A DNA stretch of 64,000 bases from Phormidium tanganyikae FI6-MK23 (GCA_019359175.1 JAHHHU010000002.1:248001-312000), one strand, 5' to 3'. Shown: positions 1-9,047, counted from the stretch's first letter. A program made the numbers and translations. Notes: generated from the letters alone by a model not told the origin.

Positions 1-426
1 TTGTTGAGCGACTGTATCGATCGCGAAATCTCTCGCTTTTTGTCGCAGCGACAACGGAGTCAGTTGCCGACGTTCTTCGGGCTTGAGGGTTTGAAGAACT
101 TTTAACTCGATCGGTAAACCATGACAATCCCATCCGGGTACGTAGCGAACTTTCCGCCCTTTGAGCAATTGATATTTATTAATCGTATCTTTGAGGATTT
201 TGTTCATCGCGTGACCGATGTGAAGCGCACCGTTTGCGTAGGGCGGCCCGTCATGCAGAATGAACAATTCACCCGGATTCTCTTGCGACAGGTGTTCGTA
301 AATTTGCTGCTCTGCCCAAAATTTTTGCAATTCAGGCTCACGTTTGACAGCATTCGCACGCATATCAAACTTCGTTTGGGGCAGGTTCACGCTTTTTTTG
401 TAGGAACCGGGTTCTGTCGCAGTCAT
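1..426 (-). CDS. ileS: Isoleucyl-tRNA synthetase, N-terminal part (runs off the window)
   Basis: Isoleucine-tRNA ligase charges tRNA-Ile in the cytoplasm. Only the first 142 codons are present; the gene continues beyond base 1. The translation starts [20 protein letters not shown], typical of cyanobacterial IleS, and carries the class I signature HIGH at residues 69-72 inside [13 protein letters not shown], followed by the [16 protein letters not shown] block that opens the CP1 editing domain. The ATG at 424-426 is the first in-frame start and matches the family N-terminus. The editing domain, KMSKS loop and anticodon domain lie outside the window. Confidence 0.96.
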   Translation of the reverse strand, partial: MTATEPGSYKKSVNLPQTKFDMRANAVKREPELQKFWAEQQIYEHLSQENPGELFILHDGPPYANGALHIGHAMNKILKDTINKYQLLKGRKVRYVPGWDCHGLPIELKVLQTLKPEERRQLTPLSLRQKARDFAIDTVAQQ

Positions 427-529
427 AAGAAAGAGGCTAAGGAATCAAGTATCCGTCTATTCTGTCAGGAATTTCGCCACTGTGGAGATTGAAGCGAAAT
501 TTGTTTTGCCTTCTCCGGGAAATCTAAAT

Positions 530-729
530 ATGTCAGAATTGAGGAACAAGTTATCAATCCCACTGTTGCACAGGCGTTCAAATCTGTTGAACTCTGCCAA
601 AAGCTTTCCGACTTATACCGAGATATTCATTTATTTCGGTTTGATCCTCTTCTTGGAAACATCTACATCTTGGCTCAAGAAAACATCGAAATTGTCATTT
701 ATCCGGCTGGAAATTGGGAGTTTGTATGA
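530..729 (+). pseudogene. DUF6888-type small protein, apparently frameshifted at its start
   Basis: The frame ending at the TGA at 727-729 encodes a recognisable DUF6888-type protein: VELCQKLSDLYRDIHLFRFD, then GNIYILAQENIEIVIYPAGN, ending WEFV. That frame opens after a stop at 490 and has no ATG, GTG or TTG upstream of the conserved core. An ATG at 530 (MSELRN...) lies in another frame. One extra base near 535-538 would join it to the conserved frame (M-S-E/D-I-E-E-Q-V). Either a base was lost, or translation begins at a rare ATT (499 or 538). The stop overlaps the next start as ATGA, the usual DUF6888-DUF6887 coupling. Function unknown. The family assignment is from memory of similar cyanobacterial proteins. 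Confidence 0.6.
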
Positions 730-914
730 CGAAGCAAGACTTTAAAGCCATGAGTAAGGATGATCTCAGAGCATACGTACTCGCTCATCGAGATGATGAT
801 GACGCGATTCGAGAGCTATTCAGCCGTCGCAGTCCAAATCCCGTAATTTACACTACAAACGACCCAGAAGAAATTAGGGAGATTTTGAGAAAGAAGATCG
901 CGGGTGAGATTTAG
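726..914 (+). CDS. DUF6887 family small protein
   Basis: A 62-residue acidic protein starting MTKQDFKAMSKDDLRAYVLA, then a run of Asp in HRDDDDAIRELFSRR and a C-terminal EEIREILRKK helix. This pattern is the cyanobacterial DUF6887 family, which is usually encoded directly after a DUF6888 protein. The start at 726 overlaps the upstream TGA (ATGA), so translation is probably coupled. An in-frame ATG at 714 would add four residues and break the overlap. The function is unknown. The two-gene layout resembles a toxin-antitoxin pair, but nothing in the sequence proves that. Confidence 0.75.
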   Translation: MTKQDFKAMSKDDLRAYVLAHRDDDDAIRELFSRRSPNPVIYTTNDPEEIREILRKKIAGEI

Positions 915-932
915 ACAAAAAAGAAACTAGAC

Positions 933-966
933 AAAAAAGAAACCGAGAATCATCGGTTTCTTTTTT
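933..966. terminator. Bidirectional intrinsic terminator
   Basis: A perfect 8-bp stem, GAAACCGA (939-946) with TCGGTTTC (953-960), is flanked by A6 on the left and T6 on the right. It can end transcription from both converging genes: DUF6887 (stop at 914) and the small minus-strand gene (stop at 969). Confidence 0.85.
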
Positions 967-968
967 CG

Positions 969-1163
969 TTAATTCTGTCCTTCTTTTTCCTGCATGAATT
1001 GCTCAATGTCTGCTAGCGCTTGTTCAAGCTCGATCGAGAAACTGGTGGGCGCTTCTGGGGTCGGCTTCTCTTCAGGAGCGCAGAGGGTTTGTTCTAATTT
1101 GTTCAGCGACTCGGCAAACGCTTGGGCGGCGGCGCGACGCAATTCTCGCTGCTGATAATCCAT
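969..1163 (-). CDS. Conserved small hypothetical protein
   Basis: A 64-residue protein, MDYQQRELRRAAAQAFAESL at the N-terminus, then a Pro/Glu-rich linker (EEKPTPEAPT) and a second helix ending FMQEKEGQN. Predicted as two amphipathic helices with no membrane segment and no cysteine pair. I do not recognise a function. It is transcribed away from lpdA and ends at the shared terminator at 933-966. Confidence 0.6.
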   Translation of the reverse strand: MDYQQRELRRAAAQAFAESLNKLEQTLCAPEEKPTPEAPTSFSIELEQALADIEQFMQEKEGQN

Positions 1164-1349
1164 AAGTTCACTCCTAAACCGTTTGAGACATCTCGCCCCG
1201 AAGCGATTACTAAAATTTTCACGGGGACTCCGCTTGGATCAGGATGCCCAGTTCAGAAAAAAGCATTTCACGATCGATTTATCGGTTCGTGTTGTCGAAT
1301 CGACGCTCCACAGATGAGAATAAATAGGCATTGAGAACGGGAGGGAACT

Positions 1350-2774
1350 GTGGCTTACGATTATGACTTGGTGATTGTCGGCGCGGGCGTGGGAGGTCAT
1401 GGAGCAGCACTCCACGCGGTCGATTGTGGGCTGAAAACTGCCATTATTGAAGCCGCTGATATGGGTGGAACCTGTGTGAATCGGGGCTGCATTCCTTCCA
1501 AGGCGCTGCTGGCTGCATCTGGACGAGTGCGGGAACTGCGAAACGCGCACCATTTGAAGTCGCTAGGAATTGAAGTCGGAGATGTTTCGTTCGATCGAGC
1601 TGCGATCGCGAATCATGCTCATTCGATCGTCACGAAACAGCGCGAAGGCTTGATCGGGAGTCTCAAACGCTTGGGAGTCGATGTCATTCACGGACGGGGA
1701 CGAGTTGCAGGAAGCCAAAAACTGATCGTCTCAACTCCAGAAGGTGAGAAGACCGTGACGGCGAAGGAGATTATCCTGGCTCCGGGATCGATTCCGTTTG
1801 TGCCGCCGGGTGTGCAAACTGACGGAAAAACCGTTTTCACCAGCGACGATGCGATCAAATTAGAGTCTTTGCCGCCTTGGATTGCGATCGTGGGTAGCGG
1901 CTATATCGGTCTGGAATTCTCGGATGTTTACACTGCGCTCGGTTGCGAAGTCACGATGATCGAAGGACTCGACCAACTGATGCCGGGATTTGATCCGGAT
2001 ATTGCAAAGCTTGCTCAAAGAATTCTGATCACTCCGCGCGATGTGGAAACGAAGGTTGGGGTATTTGCTGCGAAAGTGACTCCTGGATCTCCGGTGACGA
2101 TCGAGCTAATTGATGCGAAAACGAAAGAACTCGTCGAAGTGCTGGAAGTCGATGCCTGTCTGGTGGCTGCGGGTCGCGTTCCGTTTGCGAAAGAGATGGG
2201 ACTCGAAACCGTAAATGTCGAACTCGATCGCGGTTTTATTCCAGTCAACGATCGGATGCAGGTTTTGTCAGAGGGCGAACCTGTGCCGCATTTGTGGGCG
2301 ATCGGGGACGCAACCGGAAAAATGATGCTAGCTCATGCGGCTTCGGCTCAAGGAGTCGTGGCGATCGAGAATATGTGTGGTCGATCGCGTGAAATCGATT
2401 ATCGCAGTATTCCGGCTGCCGCGTTTACCCATCCTGAGATTAGTTTTGTAGGTTTAACCGAGCCGCAAGCCAAGGAACTAGGGAAAAAAGAAGGCTTTGA
2501 AGTCGCAGCGGTGCGGACTTACTTCAAAGGAAACGCGAAGGCGATTGCAGAAGGAGAATCCGAAGGGATCGCGAAGATCGTTTACCGCAAAGACACCGGA
2601 GAAGTCTTGGGAGCGCATATTATCGGGCTTCATGCGGCGGATTTGATTCAGGAAGCGGCGAATGCGATCGCCAAACGGGAATCAGTACGATCTCTGGCGT
2701 TCTTGGTTCACACGCATCCGACACTCTCTGAAATTCTGGATGAAGCATACAAACGTGCGGCGGCTCATGCGTAG
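1350..2774 (+). CDS. lpdA: Dihydrolipoyl dehydrogenase (E3)
   Basis: FAD-dependent E3 subunit that reoxidises dihydrolipoyl groups of pyruvate dehydrogenase and the glycine cleavage system. In the 474 residues: FAD-binding GAGVGG at 11-16, redox disulfide [13 protein letters not shown] (Cys43/Cys48), NAD-binding GSGYIGLE mid-protein, second FAD motif [15 protein letters not shown], and the dimer-interface HPTLSE near the C-terminus whose His456-Glu461 act as the base. The GTG start at 1350 has a good ribosome site (GGGAGG, about 5 bases upstream). Normal length for the cyanobacterial enzyme. The other complex subunits are not nearby. Confidence 0.97.
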   Translation: MAYDYDLVIVGAGVGGHGAALHAVDCGLKTAIIEAADMGGTCVNRGCIPSKALLAASGRVRELRNAHHLKSLGIEVGDVSFDRAAIANHAHSIVTKQREGLIGSLKRLGVDVIHGRGRVAGSQKLIVSTPEGEKTVTAKEIILAPGSIPFVPPGVQTDGKTVFTSDDAIKLESLPPWIAIVGSGYIGLEFSDVYTALGCEVTMIEGLDQLMPGFDPDIAKLAQRILITPRDVETKVGVFAAKVTPGSPVTIELIDAKTKELVEVLEVDACLVAAGRVPFAKEMGLETVNVELDRGFIPVNDRMQVLSEGEPVPHLWAIGDATGKMMLAHAASAQGVVAIENMCGRSREIDYRSIPAAAFTHPEISFVGLTEPQAKELGKKEGFEVAAVRTYFKGNAKAIAEGESEGIAKIVYRKDTGEVLGAHIIGLHAADLIQEAANAIAKRESVRSLAFLVHTHPTLSEILDEAYKRAAAHA

Positions 2775-2777
2775 AAC

Positions 2778-2846
2778 GTTGTTCGCTGCGTTTTAGTCGG
2801 ATATGCGCCCCCTAAATCCCCCAGAATCGGGGATTTAGGGGGCGAA
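2778..2846. repeat. Palindromic dispersed repeat (GCCCCCTAAATCCCC family), copy 1
   Basis: A perfect 16-bp inverted repeat, CGCCCCCTAAATCCCC (2806-2821) with its complement at 2829-2844 around a 7-base loop. It is preceded by TTCGCTGCGTTTTAGTCGGATAT, close to the flank of the copy at 8945-9011. It lies between lpdA and trpC and may also act as a terminator for lpdA, though no T-run follows. Related copies are at 8945, 26945 and 47965. Confidence 0.8.
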
Positions 2847-2901
2847 CTCCAGAAATCTGAACTTAGACTCATTCTCTAACCCTCACAAGCTCAATACCTC
2901 A

Positions 2902-3792
2902 ATGGAAATTCGTCGTCGTCGTCCGAATCCCGCGATCGCCGTCCTAGAAATGCGCTACCAAGCAAAAGTTCTAGACAGCGAACCTCGGAGCATTCTCGAA
3001 GAAATCGTTTGGCATAAAGAAACGGAAGTGGATCAACTCCGGGAAAAGATGCCGCTGATCAAACTACAGAGTAAAGTCAAAGATTTAGCGAGTCCGAAAG
3101 ACTTTTTAGCCGCGCTGAAAGCTAGTCAAACTAAGCCCGCTGTCATTGCTGAAGTCAAGAAAGCTTCACCGAGTAAAGGCGTGATCCGAGAAGACTTTGA
3201 TCCAGAAGCGATCGCACAAGCGTATCAATCCGGTGGCGCAACTTGTCTATCCGTCCTGACCGACGCGAAATTCTTTCAAGGCAGCTTTGAGAACTTAGCA
3301 AAAATCCGCGCGATCGTAGATTTACCGCTTTTGTGCAAGGATTTTATCGTTTACCCGTATCAGATGTATTGGGCGCGATTGCATGGAGCCGATGCGGTTT
3401 TATTCATTGCTGCAATCCTTTCAGACAAAGATTTGCAGTACTTTCTTAAAATCGTCAAAGTTCTACGAATGACCGCACTGATCGAAGTTCACACGATCGA
3501 AGAACTCGATCGCGTTCTCGCGCTCGATGGCGTAACGCTCGTCGGCATCAACAATCGCAACTTGATGAATTTTGAAGTAGATCTGAAAACGACCGAAGAG
3601 ATTTTGCGAGATCGCGCCTCGGTGCTAGCAGAAAAAAATATTACGATCGTCAGTGAATCCGGGCTGCACACCGCAGTAGATTTGACCAGAGTGGCGCAAG
3701 CTGGAGCAACCGCCGTACTGATCGGAGAATCGATCGTCAAACAACCTGATCCCGGACAAGCCCTCTCGCAACTTCTGGAAGGGCTGACCTGA
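2902..3792 (+). CDS. trpC: Indole-3-glycerol phosphate synthase
   Basis: Converts CdRP to indole-3-glycerol phosphate in tryptophan synthesis. A single (beta/alpha)8 barrel of 296 residues with the cyanobacterial N-terminal extension [14 protein letters not shown]. Substrate and catalytic motifs are present: [10 protein letters not shown] from residue 84, [39 protein letters not shown] near 214, and phosphate-binding IVSESGLHT and [10 protein letters not shown]. It stands alone rather than in a trp operon, which is normal for cyanobacteria. Confidence 0.97.
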   Translation: MEIRRRRPNPAIAVLEMRYQAKVLDSEPRSILEEIVWHKETEVDQLREKMPLIKLQSKVKDLASPKDFLAALKASQTKPAVIAEVKKASPSKGVIREDFDPEAIAQAYQSGGATCLSVLTDAKFFQGSFENLAKIRAIVDLPLLCKDFIVYPYQMYWARLHGADAVLFIAAILSDKDLQYFLKIVKVLRMTALIEVHTIEELDRVLALDGVTLVGINNRNLMNFEVDLKTTEEILRDRASVLAEKNITIVSESGLHTAVDLTRVAQAGATAVLIGESIVKQPDPGQALSQLLEGLT

Positions 3793-3931
3793 GCATTTCA
3801 GCGCTAGACTTTGCCGCATTAATTTTTTAGAGTGAAGCCTTGAGTTTCTTTAGATTCAGCGTATACAGTCAAGAGAACACAAAAACGCTCCGTTTCATAA
3901 CTCTCGATTTATCATTCCTTGTAGGTCTTTC

Positions 3932-4195
3932 ATGGAACCGATTCCTCTGCCATCGCACATTCATTACGAGTTGCTATTACAACTGTTGGAGCGTCAGACC
4001 ATGTTTGCCGTCGGAGGGCGACAGCGAGAACAAGTTCAGCAACTGATCATCGCACTCCGCAAGGCGCTTTCTCAGCAGAAACATCTCGAAGGGGAATTCG
4101 ATCGTCTCAATATTCCGATCGAATATCGCTGGTCGCTCAACAGCGTTGAGCGACCAACCGAAGCTGTGACCCTGCCGCCAGAACCAAAACATTAA
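3932..4195 (+). CDS. DUF5340 domain protein
   Basis: An 87-residue soluble helical protein beginning MEPIPLPSHIHYELLLQLLE and containing REQVQQLIIALRKALSQQKH and IPIEYRWSLN. This matches the cyanobacterium-specific DUF5340 family. No signal peptide or membrane segment. Function unknown. It is followed 65 bases later by a coiled-coil protein on the same strand and may be co-transcribed with it. Confidence 0.85.
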   Translation: MEPIPLPSHIHYELLLQLLERQTMFAVGGRQREQVQQLIIALRKALSQQKHLEGEFDRLNIPIEYRWSLNSVERPTEAVTLPPEPKH

Positions 4196-4260
4196 GTTAC
4201 GGAGGCGAAAACCTCAGACTGCATGTAACTTTATAGTCGAACTTGTGGGAGGTTCGTGCG

Positions 4261-5202
4261 GTGTCAGAACCGGAGCAACTCAGTTTGAGATTCGAGGAAA
4301 ATTCGCCCGTACCGGACTTGTTAAACCAAGTTCAAACACAGCAGCGCCGGATTCGCGATCTTGAGCAAGCGCTGGATCAGTCGATCGCGAGTTTGGAAGA
4401 CCTGAGATCGCAAGTAGTGGATCAGCATTTTCTAGAACGCCAACTCGCTTCGACCGAGGAAATCGCGAATGTCCAGCAGCAAGCGATTCACCAACTCAAG
4501 CTGCAATTTTCCCAGCAAAAAGCCGACCTCGAAATCAAAATCCAGCAGGCCCAACAGCGCGAACGCGATTATCAAGCGCTTTTAGATGCGGCTGAAACTC
4601 GACAACAAGCCGAATTAGATCTGCTAAAAGCGCAGGTCGATAGCGCTGATGTCCAACCTTTCGCGATCGAGCAACAGCTACAAGTTCTGCAAACCGATCT
4701 ACAACTCCGACGACAGCAGCTACAAGACCTTGAAGCCCAAAAGCAAGAATCGCACACGCGCATCCTTGAGCTAGAAGCACAAGTCGAGGCGTTAGAAGCT
4801 CGGATCGCGCGTCACATGACGACTCAAGCGCTTCTTCAGCAAGTTTGTCAGGAACTCGAAGTCGATCGAGAACAAAGCCAAACCCGCATCGCTGAACTCG
4901 AAAGCCAAGCAGCAGAGATGCAGGAACAAATTCTCAGCCAAGCCCAACAAGCAAGCGAGTACGAAACAGCGGTGCAGCATTGGAAAACCCGGTTTCAGGA
5001 ACTACATGAAACCGCGATCGCGCTTAAACAAGGATTAGCCGATCAAGAACTTCCACCAGAAATCACAGAACAATTAGCCGCGATCGATCCCACTGCGCCC
5101 CCGGATTTGAAATCCACAACGCGATCGAACTCCTTCAAACCGGAAAGCGACATTCCCGAATTCTTAGTCCGTCGCCGCACCTACCGCACCCGAAAAAGTT
5201 AG
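4261..5202 (+). CDS. Long coiled-coil protein of unknown function
   Basis: About 313 residues, almost entirely heptad-rich Gln/Glu/Leu coiled coil from about residue 15 to 270, then a disordered tail ending [15 protein letters not shown]. There is no enzymatic motif, signal peptide or membrane segment, so a scaffolding or structural role is likely (inference). I prefer the GTG at 4261, preceded by GGGAGG about 8 bases upstream, over an upstream TTG at 4243. The stop overlaps the convergent leuB stop by four bases, so the two genes share no terminator. Confidence 0.75.
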   Translation: MSEPEQLSLRFEENSPVPDLLNQVQTQQRRIRDLEQALDQSIASLEDLRSQVVDQHFLERQLASTEEIANVQQQAIHQLKLQFSQQKADLEIKIQQAQQRERDYQALLDAAETRQQAELDLLKAQVDSADVQPFAIEQQLQVLQTDLQLRRQQLQDLEAQKQESHTRILELEAQVEALEARIARHMTTQALLQQVCQELEVDREQSQTRIAELESQAAEMQEQILSQAQQASEYETAVQHWKTRFQELHETAIALKQGLADQELPPEITEQLAAIDPTAPPDLKSTTRSNSFKPESDIPEFLVRRRTYRTRKS

Positions 5203-6278
5203 AGTGCTGCGACGATCGCATCTCCGATCGCTTGGCATCCGACCAATGTTTTACCCTCGGAGAAAATATCCCCGGTACGATATCCCTGATCCAGAACCTT
5301 GAGAACTGCTTGTTCGATATAAGTTGCAGCTTCAGATTGATTGAAACTGTATCGAAGCATCATTGCAGCGCTCAAAACTTGTGCGAGTGGATTCGCCTTA
5401 TCTTGTCCTGCGATATCTGGTGCAGAACCGTGGACTGGCTCATAAACCCCCGGATTCGATGCGCCCAAACTTGCAGAAGGCAGCATTCCGATGCTTCCAG
5501 TCAACATCGCAGCAGCATCCGAGAGAATATCCCCGAACAGATTGCTGGTGACGATCGTATCAAACTGCTTGGGTGCGCGAACCATTTGCATCGCAGCATT
5601 ATCGACATAGAGATGCGAGAGTTCGACATCAGGATATTCAGCCGAGAGTGCAATCATGCGATCGCGCCAAAACTGCGACACTTCTAGCACATTTGCTTTA
5701 TCCACGGAGCAGAGCCGCTTCGATCGCTTTTGTGCCGTTTCAAATGCGACTCGACCGATGCGATCGATTTCTGATTCGGTGTATGCCATCGTATTGACAC
5801 CCCGTTTCTCACCCGTTTCTGTGGTGAAAACGCCGCGTGGCTGTCCGAAATAAATCCCGCCCGTCAATTCCCGCACGACCATAATATCGACCCCTTCTAC
5901 GACCTCCCGCTTGAGAGTCGAAGCATCGATCAACTGCGGCAAGATCGTTGCAGGGCGGAGATTGGCAAAGAGCTGTAAGCCCGATCGCAGTCCCAACAAT
6001 CCCGTTTCAGGGCGCAAATGACGCGGCAGAGAGTCCCACTTGTAACCGCCGATCGCAGCAAGTAAAACGGCATCGCTTTGTTTGCAAGTTTCGAGTGTCG
6101 CAGCGGGAAGCGGTTCGCCTGTGGCATCGATCGCAGATCCGCCGATCAGCGCTTCTTGAAACTCGAATTTCAGATCAAACTTTTCACCGATTGTTTCGAG
6201 AACGCGAACGGCGATCGCCATAATTTCAGGGCCGATGCCGTCACCGGGAAGAAGTGTGATGCGATACTGTTGTGTCAT
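5199..6278 (-). CDS. leuB: 3-isopropylmalate dehydrogenase
   Basis: Oxidatively decarboxylates 3-isopropylmalate in leucine synthesis, with NAD+ and Mg2+. The 359-residue protein has the N-terminal [13 protein letters not shown], substrate-binding LRPATI and [15 protein letters not shown], catalytic Tyr/Lys region [13 protein letters not shown], metal-binding Asp in [12 protein letters not shown] and the NAD-binding [18 protein letters not shown]. The length is normal. It is convergent with the coiled-coil gene, overlapping by four bases. leuA, leuC and leuD are not in the window, as usual for scattered cyanobacterial leu genes. Confidence 0.97.
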   Translation of the reverse strand: MTQQYRITLLPGDGIGPEIMAIAVRVLETIGEKFDLKFEFQEALIGGSAIDATGEPLPAATLETCKQSDAVLLAAIGGYKWDSLPRHLRPETGLLGLRSGLQLFANLRPATILPQLIDASTLKREVVEGVDIMVVRELTGGIYFGQPRGVFTTETGEKRGVNTMAYTESEIDRIGRVAFETAQKRSKRLCSVDKANVLEVSQFWRDRMIALSAEYPDVELSHLYVDNAAMQMVRAPKQFDTIVTSNLFGDILSDAAAMLTGSIGMLPSASLGASNPGVYEPVHGSAPDIAGQDKANPLAQVLSAAMMLRYSFNQSEAATYIEQAVLKVLDQGYRTGDIFSEGKTLVGCQAIGDAIVAAL

Positions 6279-6368
6279 GGCGCGTTGTTAAATCTGAAGA
6301 CTGCGGAAAGTATCATATCGCAATGTCTTTCCCTAAGATGAAGAAGTTGTCGCGGTTTCGATCGACTT

Positions 6369-6830
6369 GTGAAAAAGAAGCGCCCGTTTGGACTAATTGC
6401 GATCGTTCTGTATAAAACGTTTGTCTCGGCGTTGTTGCTGATGACCGCGATCGCATTGTTGCTAACGTTGGACAACTACGAAGCACTGGCAGATTTTTCT
6501 GATTCCTACACGCTCGAAGGCAAGTCTGGAATCATTGATTGGGGTTTAGAAAAGCTGTTGAACTTAAGTCCGAGAACGCTTCAGTTTAGCGGATTAGGAG
6601 CATTGGGATATGCGATCGTGACTGAGATCGAAGCGATCGGGCTATGGTATGAGAAGCGATGGGCGCATATTTTAGTGCTATTTTTAGTCGGAATTAGCAT
6701 TCCGCCGGAGATTTACGAACTGAGTCGCGGAATCTCGATCGTTAAAGCGATCGTGTTTTTAATCAACGTGGCGGTGTTTGTTTATCTTCTGAAGTCCTTT
6801 CCAGAGCATTCTTCTTCCAAGGATTCTTAG
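6369..6830 (+). CDS. DUF2127 family membrane protein
   Basis: A 153-residue integral membrane protein. The start is a GTG at 6369, followed by the basic stretch KKKRPFGLIAIVLYK. About four hydrophobic segments follow: 8-31, about 70-85, 97-112 and 121-140. The central ALGYAIVTEIEAIGLWYEKRWAH motif, with Gly-Leu-Trp next to acidic residues, is typical of the DUF2127 family of small predicted inner-membrane proteins. Function unknown. It is divergent from leuB, with about 90 bases between starts. Confidence 0.8.
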   Translation: MKKKRPFGLIAIVLYKTFVSALLLMTAIALLLTLDNYEALADFSDSYTLEGKSGIIDWGLEKLLNLSPRTLQFSGLGALGYAIVTEIEAIGLWYEKRWAHILVLFLVGISIPPEIYELSRGISIVKAIVFLINVAVFVYLLKSFPEHSSSKDS

Positions 6831-6915
6831 TTCCCATCTCGGTGAAAGCAGAGAAGACTAGATACAGAATTAACAAACCTGCGCTAATGAGAAATGAAAC
6901 TATTTCATTGTTCAT
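6763..6915 (-). CDS. Possible 50-residue single-span membrane protein
   Basis: A short open frame on the minus strand encodes MNNEIVSFLISAGLLILYLV followed by FSAFTEMGTKNPWKKNALE. This is a clean N-out hydrophobic helix with a basic, polar tail, the layout of small thylakoid or plasma-membrane subunits. It starts three bases beyond the stop of the PIN-like gene and its 3' end overlaps the DUF2127 gene antisense by 68 bases. No convincing ribosome site precedes the ATG, and I do not recognise the family. Treat as a candidate only. Confidence 0.3.
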   Translation of the reverse strand: MNNEIVSFLISAGLLILYLVFSAFTEMGTKNPWKKNALERTSEDKQTPPR

Positions 6916-6919
6916 AAGG

Positions 6920-7312
6920 TTAAGGGATAAACAATCGTCCAGACCCTAAATAGTCTTGAAGGTCAATCGCAATTTCTATCAGTCTTTCAACACACTGTTC
7001 TCGATAGTCATATTCATTCACGCGATCGGGATCAGCGATCGTTATGATCGGAAATGAGCTAGACAGATTTTCCTCGCGCATCACTTGTTCTAGCGAGTCT
7101 TCGCCCTTTGCATTTCGATTTGCCGTGAGTAGCAGCATTCTATTCGCTTGGGCAAACTGCCAAACGACGCAATCTGTACTATCTGCGGATAAGCCGACAG
7201 CTTTAAATGTCACTAACCGAAGTGAAATGAGATCTGCCCACCCGCCAGCCACCAGACTTCCAGAAAGTAGCATTGCTTGACGATTCAAGTTGTAGTCAAC
7301 CAGAACGATCAT
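6920..7312 (-). CDS. PIN-like (DUF5615-type) putative toxin
   Basis: A 130-residue protein with Asp in an N-terminal strand (MIVLVDYNLNRQAMLLSG), a Ser/Asp pair in GLSADSTDCVVWQFAQ and a late strand LLLTANRNAKGEDSLEQ. This is the layout of small PIN-like nucleases of the DUF5615 kind. The partner directly upstream is a DUF433 protein. The start ATG overlaps the DUF433 stop by one base (TAATG), so the two are translationally coupled. The likely role is the RNase-like toxin of a type II module; this is inferred from family and pairing only. Confidence 0.65.
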   Translation of the reverse strand: MIVLVDYNLNRQAMLLSGSLVAGGWADLISLRLVTFKAVGLSADSTDCVVWQFAQANRMLLLTANRNAKGEDSLEQVMREENLSSSFPIITIADPDRVNEYDYREQCVERLIEIAIDLQDYLGSGRLFIP

Positions 7313-7683
7313 TATGGCTTTGCTGCTCGCTGCGCTCTCTGTTCTTGGAGTTTGGCTCGAATGGCTGCATATTCAGGACGAGAAGGAGCAGCAGCAATTC
7401 GGGCGAATCTTTCACAATTTTGCTCTTCCCAATATTGCCGAGTTGCTGCTGCTCCTTTCAAAATTTCCTGATACTCTGCTTCGACTTCTGCTTGGTGTGC
7501 CTCAATGTAGGAAAGAGCAGCCAATATTTGTTCGTTTGTTAGGTTGAACGAATCGCGAATGAACTTAGAAGGATATTGTGCTTTCAGATAGTCCATCACG
7601 TCGTAAAGAGTAATACGAGTGCCAGCGATCGATAGCCCTCTCTCGGTACGGATAATCATTGCCTTCTGATTGGATACTGTCAT
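7312..7683 (-). CDS. DUF433 family putative antitoxin
   Basis: About 123 residues from an ATG at 7683 (MTVSNQKAMIIRTERGLSIA). The DUF433 core is GLSIAGTRITLYDVMDYLKA followed by PSKFIRDSFNLTNEQILAAL, a winged-helix-like DNA-binding domain. The C-terminal Ala/Arg/Glu-rich helix could embrace the toxin. An upstream in-frame ATG at 7746 would add 21 residues, but the family normally begins near the 7683 start. It is encoded first, with the PIN-like gene overlapping by one base, which fits antitoxin-before-toxin order and autoregulation. Confidence 0.7.
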   Translation of the reverse strand: MTVSNQKAMIIRTERGLSIAGTRITLYDVMDYLKAQYPSKFIRDSFNLTNEQILAALSYIEAHQAEVEAEYQEILKGAAATRQYWEEQNCERFARIAAAPSRPEYAAIRAKLQEQRAQRAAKP

Positions 7684-7756
7684 CAGTGAAGCTGCTAATC
7701 TGAGGTTACGTTCATCATATATCAGCATGAAGTAAGGGGACTTCAAAAATTTGCTA

Positions 7757-8905
7757 TTAATTTCTTAGCAACAGATAATATAACTGCCCGGTTGCATTAA
7801 TTAGTCCTGCTTCGTTTCCTGCTTGCGTTCCGGTTCCGGTAAAGATATCTACGCGCCCTGCTCCGATAATTGCACCGCCTGTATCTTGATCTAGCACATA
7901 ACGATTCACCGATCGCTGTTCAAACTGCTTCTGTGCATTCAGAATCGGTAACTGAGTTTGAATCAATGCTAATGCTCCCGGTGGCATCAAGGATTTATCT
8001 GTGGCGATCGAGCGATCGGCTGTTACCGGAACACCCAAGCTCCCCAACGCTGCCGCGCCAAATGTGTTTCTGAAAAAAACAAACCGCCGATTTCGAGGCA
8101 GATAGATATTTAAGTCTTTGGGATTTGCTTGAAAGTGTTTCAGCACATTCGGCAGGTTCAGATCTGCTAACTTCAGCTTGCCGTCTTTGACTAGTTCGCG
8201 CCCGATGCCGCTGTAAGGCTGATCGGTTAGTCCTGCAACACCGATCGTCATTGTGGTTCCATCGGTGAGATTCAATCGAGCAGAGCCTTGAACTTGAACC
8301 AAAAAAGCTTCTAAGCGATCGCGCATCCACACCAATTCCGAGCCGCGCAGTTTGCCTTTACTTGCCTGTAGTCCGTCTGCTCCTTCAAGCTCTAATCGAG
8401 TCGGATGTGGCTTTTTCCACTGCGAAAATTGGGCGGGAAGTGCATACAGCGGATAGCGGTATTCAGCAGTTTGAGTGCGACTCGCGGTATGAACTGGCTC
8501 GAAGTAGCCCGTAAAGGAAACGGTTCCTTTGTTGTCCTTACCGATCGATTGATACGCCACAAATTCCCGCGCGATCGCATTCGATAATGCAGCCTCAGAT
8601 CGGGCTGTCGTCAACAATTGGCGAAATCTTTGCAAACTGCGAATCACCCGATCGCGCGTTACCCCTTTCACCGGATATTTTTGATAAGCCTGAACTGCTT
8701 TCTCAGTTTGCAAATATTGCAAGCTGTGATCGATCGCGCGAATCATTGATCGACGATCGCGCAAAATCTGATCATCAATCGCCGTCGGAGAATTCGCGAT
8801 CGGTTTCAGCGCAGAGTGAACGGAAGTAGTAATCGGTTTCGGTTGTGCAACTGAAATCGTAGGCACACCTAAAAATATCAGACTGAGGATCAGCGATCGT
8901 TTCAT
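7757..8905 (-). CDS. mltA: Membrane-bound lytic murein transglycosylase A family protein
   Basis: Cleaves peptidoglycan glycan strands to 1,6-anhydromuropeptides in the periplasm. The 382-residue protein has a signal peptide (MKRSLILSLIFLGVPTISVA, no lipobox Cys), an MltA domain (FTGYFEPVHTASRTQTAEYRY to VQVQGSARLNLTDG, roughly 130-270) and a C-terminal 3D domain with the Asp-rich core DTGGAIIGAGRVDIFTGTG. The 3D Asp residues supply the catalytic acid. A moderately long N-terminal helical region (40-125) precedes the core. It stands alone on the minus strand. Confidence 0.93.
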   Translation of the reverse strand: MKRSLILSLIFLGVPTISVAQPKPITTSVHSALKPIANSPTAIDDQILRDRRSMIRAIDHSLQYLQTEKAVQAYQKYPVKGVTRDRVIRSLQRFRQLLTTARSEAALSNAIAREFVAYQSIGKDNKGTVSFTGYFEPVHTASRTQTAEYRYPLYALPAQFSQWKKPHPTRLELEGADGLQASKGKLRGSELVWMRDRLEAFLVQVQGSARLNLTDGTTMTIGVAGLTDQPYSGIGRELVKDGKLKLADLNLPNVLKHFQANPKDLNIYLPRNRRFVFFRNTFGAAALGSLGVPVTADRSIATDKSLMPPGALALIQTQLPILNAQKQFEQRSVNRYVLDQDTGGAIIGAGRVDIFTGTGTQAGNEAGLINATGQLYYLLLRN

Positions 8906-8944
8906 GAATCATCCAAAAAAGAACATGATCGAATTCGCCCCAAA

Positions 8945-9011
8945 ACAATTCAAAGTCCCCCAGAATGGGGGAGGGGGCGCATATCCGACCAAATCGAAGC
9001 GAAAAACCCAT
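8945..9011. repeat. Palindromic dispersed repeat, copy 2 (inverted, partly degenerate)
   Basis: Contains TTCAAAGTCCCCCAGAATGG followed by GGGAGGGGGCGCATATCCGA and then CCAAATCGAAGCGAAAAACC. Read on the minus strand it matches the copy at 26945 (TTTTTCGCTTCG, then GCCCCCT, then CCCCCATTCTGGGGGACTTTGA). The internal AAATC of one arm is missing. It lies between mltA and the GT2 gene. Confidence 0.75.
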
Positions 9012-9047
9012 CCGAACTGACTCTAATCAACCCGCACAAGTTCCGCT

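Noticed and set aside
1239-1553. 104-residue minus-strand frame across the lpdA start
   Set aside because: It overlaps the strongly supported lpdA N-terminus and has no recognisable protein pattern.
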